Positions 27,358 to 29,626 of a DNA stretch of 29,626 nucleotides are shown here, in pieces. The DNA is from Bacillota bacterium (GTDB taxonomy: Bacteria; Bacillota; Clostridia; Lachnospirales; Lachnospiraceae). Every line of letters starts with the position of its first letter. The first letter of the stretch is position 1. The position numbers were made by a program, and so were the translations under genes. The DNA lies in assembly GCA_023450835.1 (NCBI GenBank), contig JAEXGM010000186.1, positions 1 to 29,626 of the forward strand. The letters run 5' to 3'. Below the pieces are notes generated by a model. That model was not told where the DNA came from, did not search any database, and was given only the letters and a program-made list of their open reading frames with translations.

Positions 27358-28623
27358 ATGGATTATAGAATCTATCGGATAGCAATTGACCTTATCAACT
27401 TAATGCTTGGTTTTTTAGCGGTATATGCTATCATGTTTACAATAATGCTGCTAACCCATAATGCAGAATCATCCTTTTTACTCTTTCTCCTATCCTTCTC
27501 CGGTATCTTACTTTCCTATTGTATGCGACAGTTTTTAAAGCATATATGGAGCTTTTTACTTTTGCATGTTTTACTTCTTGCCGCTCTTTTCTTTCTGGTT
27601 CCGTCATATGCCGGAAAGATTTTATGTATAGCCTATATGACTTGCACTACGATTTTCCACCTGGTAAAACGCCTGAGTGAGGAGGAGCTGAGACGAAGAA
27701 ACACCAATTCTTCTTTATTATTAGTTATGCTGCTGATCTATATTGTAAATTTCCAGCTTCACCTCACTGGTTTAACTCCTGTGCTTTTTAAGTTGGCCGT
27801 TGCGTTTATCCTGCTATTCCTAATCAACAGCTATCTTATAAATTTTGAACATTATTTTAGTCTGCAGCAGGAAACCAGCAATATACCTCTTAAACAGATA
27901 AAGACTGTGAACCATACAATAATCGTATTCTTTCTGGGGCTGGCCTTAACCAGTATGCTGGCCTTTACCAGACTCCCCATAAGAGAATTTCTTCTTTCGC
28001 TGAAAAATGGATTATTGATAGCAATAAGAGCATTCTTTTCGTTATTTCCTAACCACTCCACCAATATAACTGAAATTCCCCAAAAGGCAGCAGAATCCCC
28101 TGTTACACAGCCATTTCAACTGCCGGAAGCCGCCAAGCCTTCTCCTGTCTGGCAGTTTATTCAGAATCTTATAACGAATATTCTTATCGTTGCACTTATT
28201 GTTGCCGCTATCGCACTTCTCTGCTTTGCCATCTATAAATTTTATCAGGCTTTCTATAAAGAAAAGAGGAGCTTTTTTAAAGACAGTACCGAGTTTATTT
28301 CTCCTTTTGAAAAAAAGGAAAATAGAATTAAAGAATCATCTGTGACAGGGAAAAGAGGTTTTATGTCTCTTTGGAAGCAAACAAATAGTGACAAGATACG
28401 TAAAATATTCTACAAGGCTGTCCTGTCAAAAAAAGAGAAGCTGCCTGCTCCCTCATCTACACCTGTAGAATTATCCCAATATATCCTTTCCAGTCACTCT
28501 TCTGATGACAAAGAGAAGGATGAAAAATCCAAAAATCTGGCTTATTACTATGAGAAAGCAAGATACTATAATGAAGACTGCAGCAAAGAAGAAGTGGATG
28601 CATTTAAGCGCTTACTCCGTTAA
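27358..28623 (+). CDS. Polytopic membrane protein, TgpA/DUF4129-like, lacking a transglutaminase domain
   Basis: 421 aa. About seven membrane spans in residues 11-204 are followed by a Pro/Ala/Ser-rich external loop (about 235-265), another span (273-295), and a charged cytoplasmic tail ending YYYEKARYYNEDCSKEEVDAFKRLL, like the DUF4129 tail of TgpA-type proteins. As third gene after MoxR and DUF58 it occupies the place of the DUF3488/transglutaminase/DUF4129 protein, but no Cys-His-Asp transglutaminase core is visible, and the loop of about 70 aa where that domain would be is too short to hold it. GGGAG 6 nt upstream supports ATG 27358. A 202-nt palindrome-rich spacer separates it from DUF58. 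Confidence 0.8.
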   Translation: MDYRIYRIAIDLINLMLGFLAVYAIMFTIMLLTHNAESSFLLFLLSFSGILLSYCMRQFLKHIWSFLLLHVLLLAALFFLVPSYAGKILCIAYMTCTTIFHLVKRLSEEELRRRNTNSSLLLVMLLIYIVNFQLHLTGLTPVLFKLAVAFILLFLINSYLINFEHYFSLQQETSNIPLKQIKTVNHTIIVFFLGLALTSMLAFTRLPIREFLLSLKNGLLIAIRAFFSLFPNHSTNITEIPQKAAESPVTQPFQLPEAAKPSPVWQFIQNLITNILIVALIVAAIALLCFAIYKFYQAFYKEKRSFFKDSTEFISPFEKKENRIKESSVTGKRGFMSLWKQTNSDKIRKIFYKAVLSKKEKLPAPSSTPVELSQYILSSHSSDDKEKDEKSKNLAYYYEKARYYNEDCSKEEVDAFKRLLR

Positions 28624-28798
28624 AGCAAATCTGTTTATGTTTAGAATTAAAATTACAATAGGAGGTCAAATCCTATCAGTAAAGCACCTGAACTATTAAT
28701 CAATATGAGGCAGTAGAGTATATGACATGGTCAGATTAATTACGGTTAATCCAAAATTCATATGTTCTGCTGCTTCAATAAAACGGATAGACTCTAAG

Positions 28799-28867
28799 GT
28801 AAATAAGCTCCAAATGGTTATTTACTTCCTTACTTCCGAATTATAGTGTACAATTCAACTATAATTC
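28799..28867. repeat. Two adjacent inverted repeats downstream of the MoxR operon
   Basis: GTAAATAA/TTATTTAC (28799-28806 / 28818-28825) and a perfect 10-bp pair GAATTATAGT/ACTATAATTC (28838-28847 / 28858-28867) with a 10-nt loop. They may help end or stabilise the MoxR operon mRNA, although neither has a T-tract. Confidence 0.5.
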
Positions 28868-29209
28868 TTCTAATATACATTCCTTGTGTAGTTAATCTGA
28901 AACACTTTCTAAAATAACTCTTTCTAATAAACCTTTGTATAAAGATAGATATAGTATCTGAAAAGTATTGTGCTTAAAGGAGAACAGAAAACATCATTCG
29001 TAATAGTATTTGAAATAGTGATAGTAATGCTATAAAGTAAGAAACAGCTGAAAATCTATCATACTAAGTAATAGAATAAATAAACTCCCTTGCTTTTTTG
29101 TATAGGTAAAATAGTCCATAGGCAAGTGGTTTAATGAGAAGAAAGAATCACTTTTAACAAGATCCTTATGGGCATTCTCTCTCATACATATTTCACCGTG
29201 ATACATATT

Positions 29210-29260
29210 CCGTCGTTATATACTTTCCATCGTTATATGCTTTCCATCGTTTACATATAT
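29210..29260. repeat. Three 17-bp tandem repeats beyond the rRNA terminator
   Basis: Units at 29210-29226, 29227-29243 and 29244-29260 share CCRTCGTTATATRCTTT; the third diverges after the first nine bases. Similar ATACATATT words precede them. Function unknown. Confidence 0.6.
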
Positions 29261-29366
29261 CACCGCTGATATCGAAGAACATTCCTATATCCCTTCCTCA
29301 CATTCTCCCCCTCTATCAGATTGCTTGATATCGGCGCTTCTATCGGACCGTACAGAGTTCTATACA

Positions 29367-29394
29367 ACAAAAAAAGAAGCTGTATCACAGCTCC
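29367..29394 (-). terminator. Rho-independent terminator of the rRNA operon
   Basis: On the minus strand GGAGCTGT pairs with ACAGCTTC (one G-U) around GAT, followed by TTTTTTT. It lies 57 nt after the 23S 3' end, so the operon seems to end with 23S. Confidence 0.88.
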
Positions 29395-29450
29395 TTTCCA
29401 CGTTTCTTATATCTTCAAAACTACACACTTTTTTTGATTTCATCTAATTC

Positions 29451-29626
29451 TAGGTCAAGCCCTCGACCTATTAGTATTAGTCAGCTGCATGCATTACTGC
29501 ACTTCCACCTCTAACCTATCCACCTGGTAGTCTTCCAGGGGTCTTACTAGCTTTCGCTATGGGATATCTCATCTTGAGGGGGGCTTCACGCTTAGATGCC
29601 TTCAGCGTTTATCCCGTCCCGACTTG
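29451..29626 (-). rRNA. 23S ribosomal RNA, 3' end (partial)
   Basis: The reverse complement contains the conserved 3'-terminal 23S sequence in order: GCTGAAGGCATCTAAGCGTG, AGCCCCCCCTCAAGATGAGA, AGCGAAAGCTAGTAAGACCC, GACTACCAGGTGGATAGGTT, GGAAGTGCAGTAATGCATGC, CTGACTAATACTAATAGGTC, and a final GAGGGCTTGACC, corresponding roughly to the last 176 nt of the E. coli molecule. The exact 3' end is set by analogy (within a few nt of 29451). Most of the gene lies outside the window to the right. Confidence 0.96.

Larger units (their letters stand above)
28624..29366. other. Gene-free AT-rich stretch between MoxR operon and rRNA operon
   Basis: About 740 nt without a convincing frame. An AGGAGG at 28662-28667 has no start codon downstream at a usable distance; it sits in a small ATAGGA/TCCTAT palindrome. 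Palindromes lie at 28799-28825 and 28838-28867, and a 17-bp tandem repeat at 29210-29260. No tRNA, 5S rRNA or terminator with a clear T-run for the MoxR operon was found here. Confidence 0.6.

Noticed and set aside
28655..28690. tRNA or small gene suggested by AGGAGG and GGTCAAATCC, which resembles a T-loop
   Set aside because: No acceptor, D or anticodon arms can be built around it, and no start codon follows the AGGAGG within 15 nt.

Overview
The window looks like a chromosomal segment of a low-GC Gram-positive Clostridia member, most likely Lachnospiraceae. The evidence is the gene order era - small YqzL-like gene - recO - glycyl-tRNA synthetase - pyruvate phosphate dikinase, strong AGGAGG-type ribosome binding sites, TTGACA/TATAAT promoters, and protein sequences typical of that group. 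The species assignment is inference; no search was run. Nothing points to a phage, plasmid, insertion sequence, CRISPR array or recognised defence island. Most of the window is ordinary core genome. The less ordinary material lies in the intergenic repeats and leaders and in a few odd small proteins.

Left block (1-9957, all minus strand): an M16C metallopeptidase, Era GTPase, a YqzL-like small protein overlapping recO, a lipoprotein with its own promoter, the dimeric-type glycyl-tRNA synthetase, and ppdK, which runs off the left edge after its catalytic cysteine. It covers ribosome assembly (Era), recombination repair (RecO), translation (GlyRS) and PPi-linked glycolysis (PPDK).

Middle block (10071-17200): a two-gene envelope operon (LiaF-like membrane protein and DUF4097 beta-repeat protein, coupled by a 4-nt overlap) is divergent from a two-gene + strand unit (diacylglycerol-kinase-family lipid kinase, VanZ-like membrane protein). 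VanZ converges on, and overlaps by 4 nt, a DinG/Rad3-like helicase with an N-terminal PD-(D/E)XK nuclease-like domain. A low-complexity hydrophilic protein of unknown role lies upstream of the helicase.

Right-centre block (17191-24853): a DUF1292 protein with an unusual His-rich N-terminus, a CPA2-type cation/proton antiporter, a UvrD/PcrA-like helicase coupled to gltX, a repeat-rich intergenic region of about 770 nt, an aldo-keto reductase of the YghZ/Gpr type, and a zinc-ribbon membrane protein.

Right block (25080-29626): a MoxR ATPase - DUF58 - polytopic membrane protein operon (the usual MoxR/DUF58/TgpA layout, but with no transglutaminase domain in the third gene), a gene-free AT-rich stretch of about 740 nt, and the 3' end of a 23S rRNA gene on the minus strand. 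The rRNA gene is followed within 60 nt by a strong terminator, leaving no room for a 5S gene.

Points most worth a second look are: a leader motif of about 34 nt shared by the lipoprotein and gltX 5' UTRs; an 85-bp tandem repeat carrying hairpins and TGATATAAT boxes upstream of gltX; a family of hairpins with similar loops but different, still complementary arms, shared by that repeat and a palindrome cluster inside the MoxR operon; and the missing 5S.
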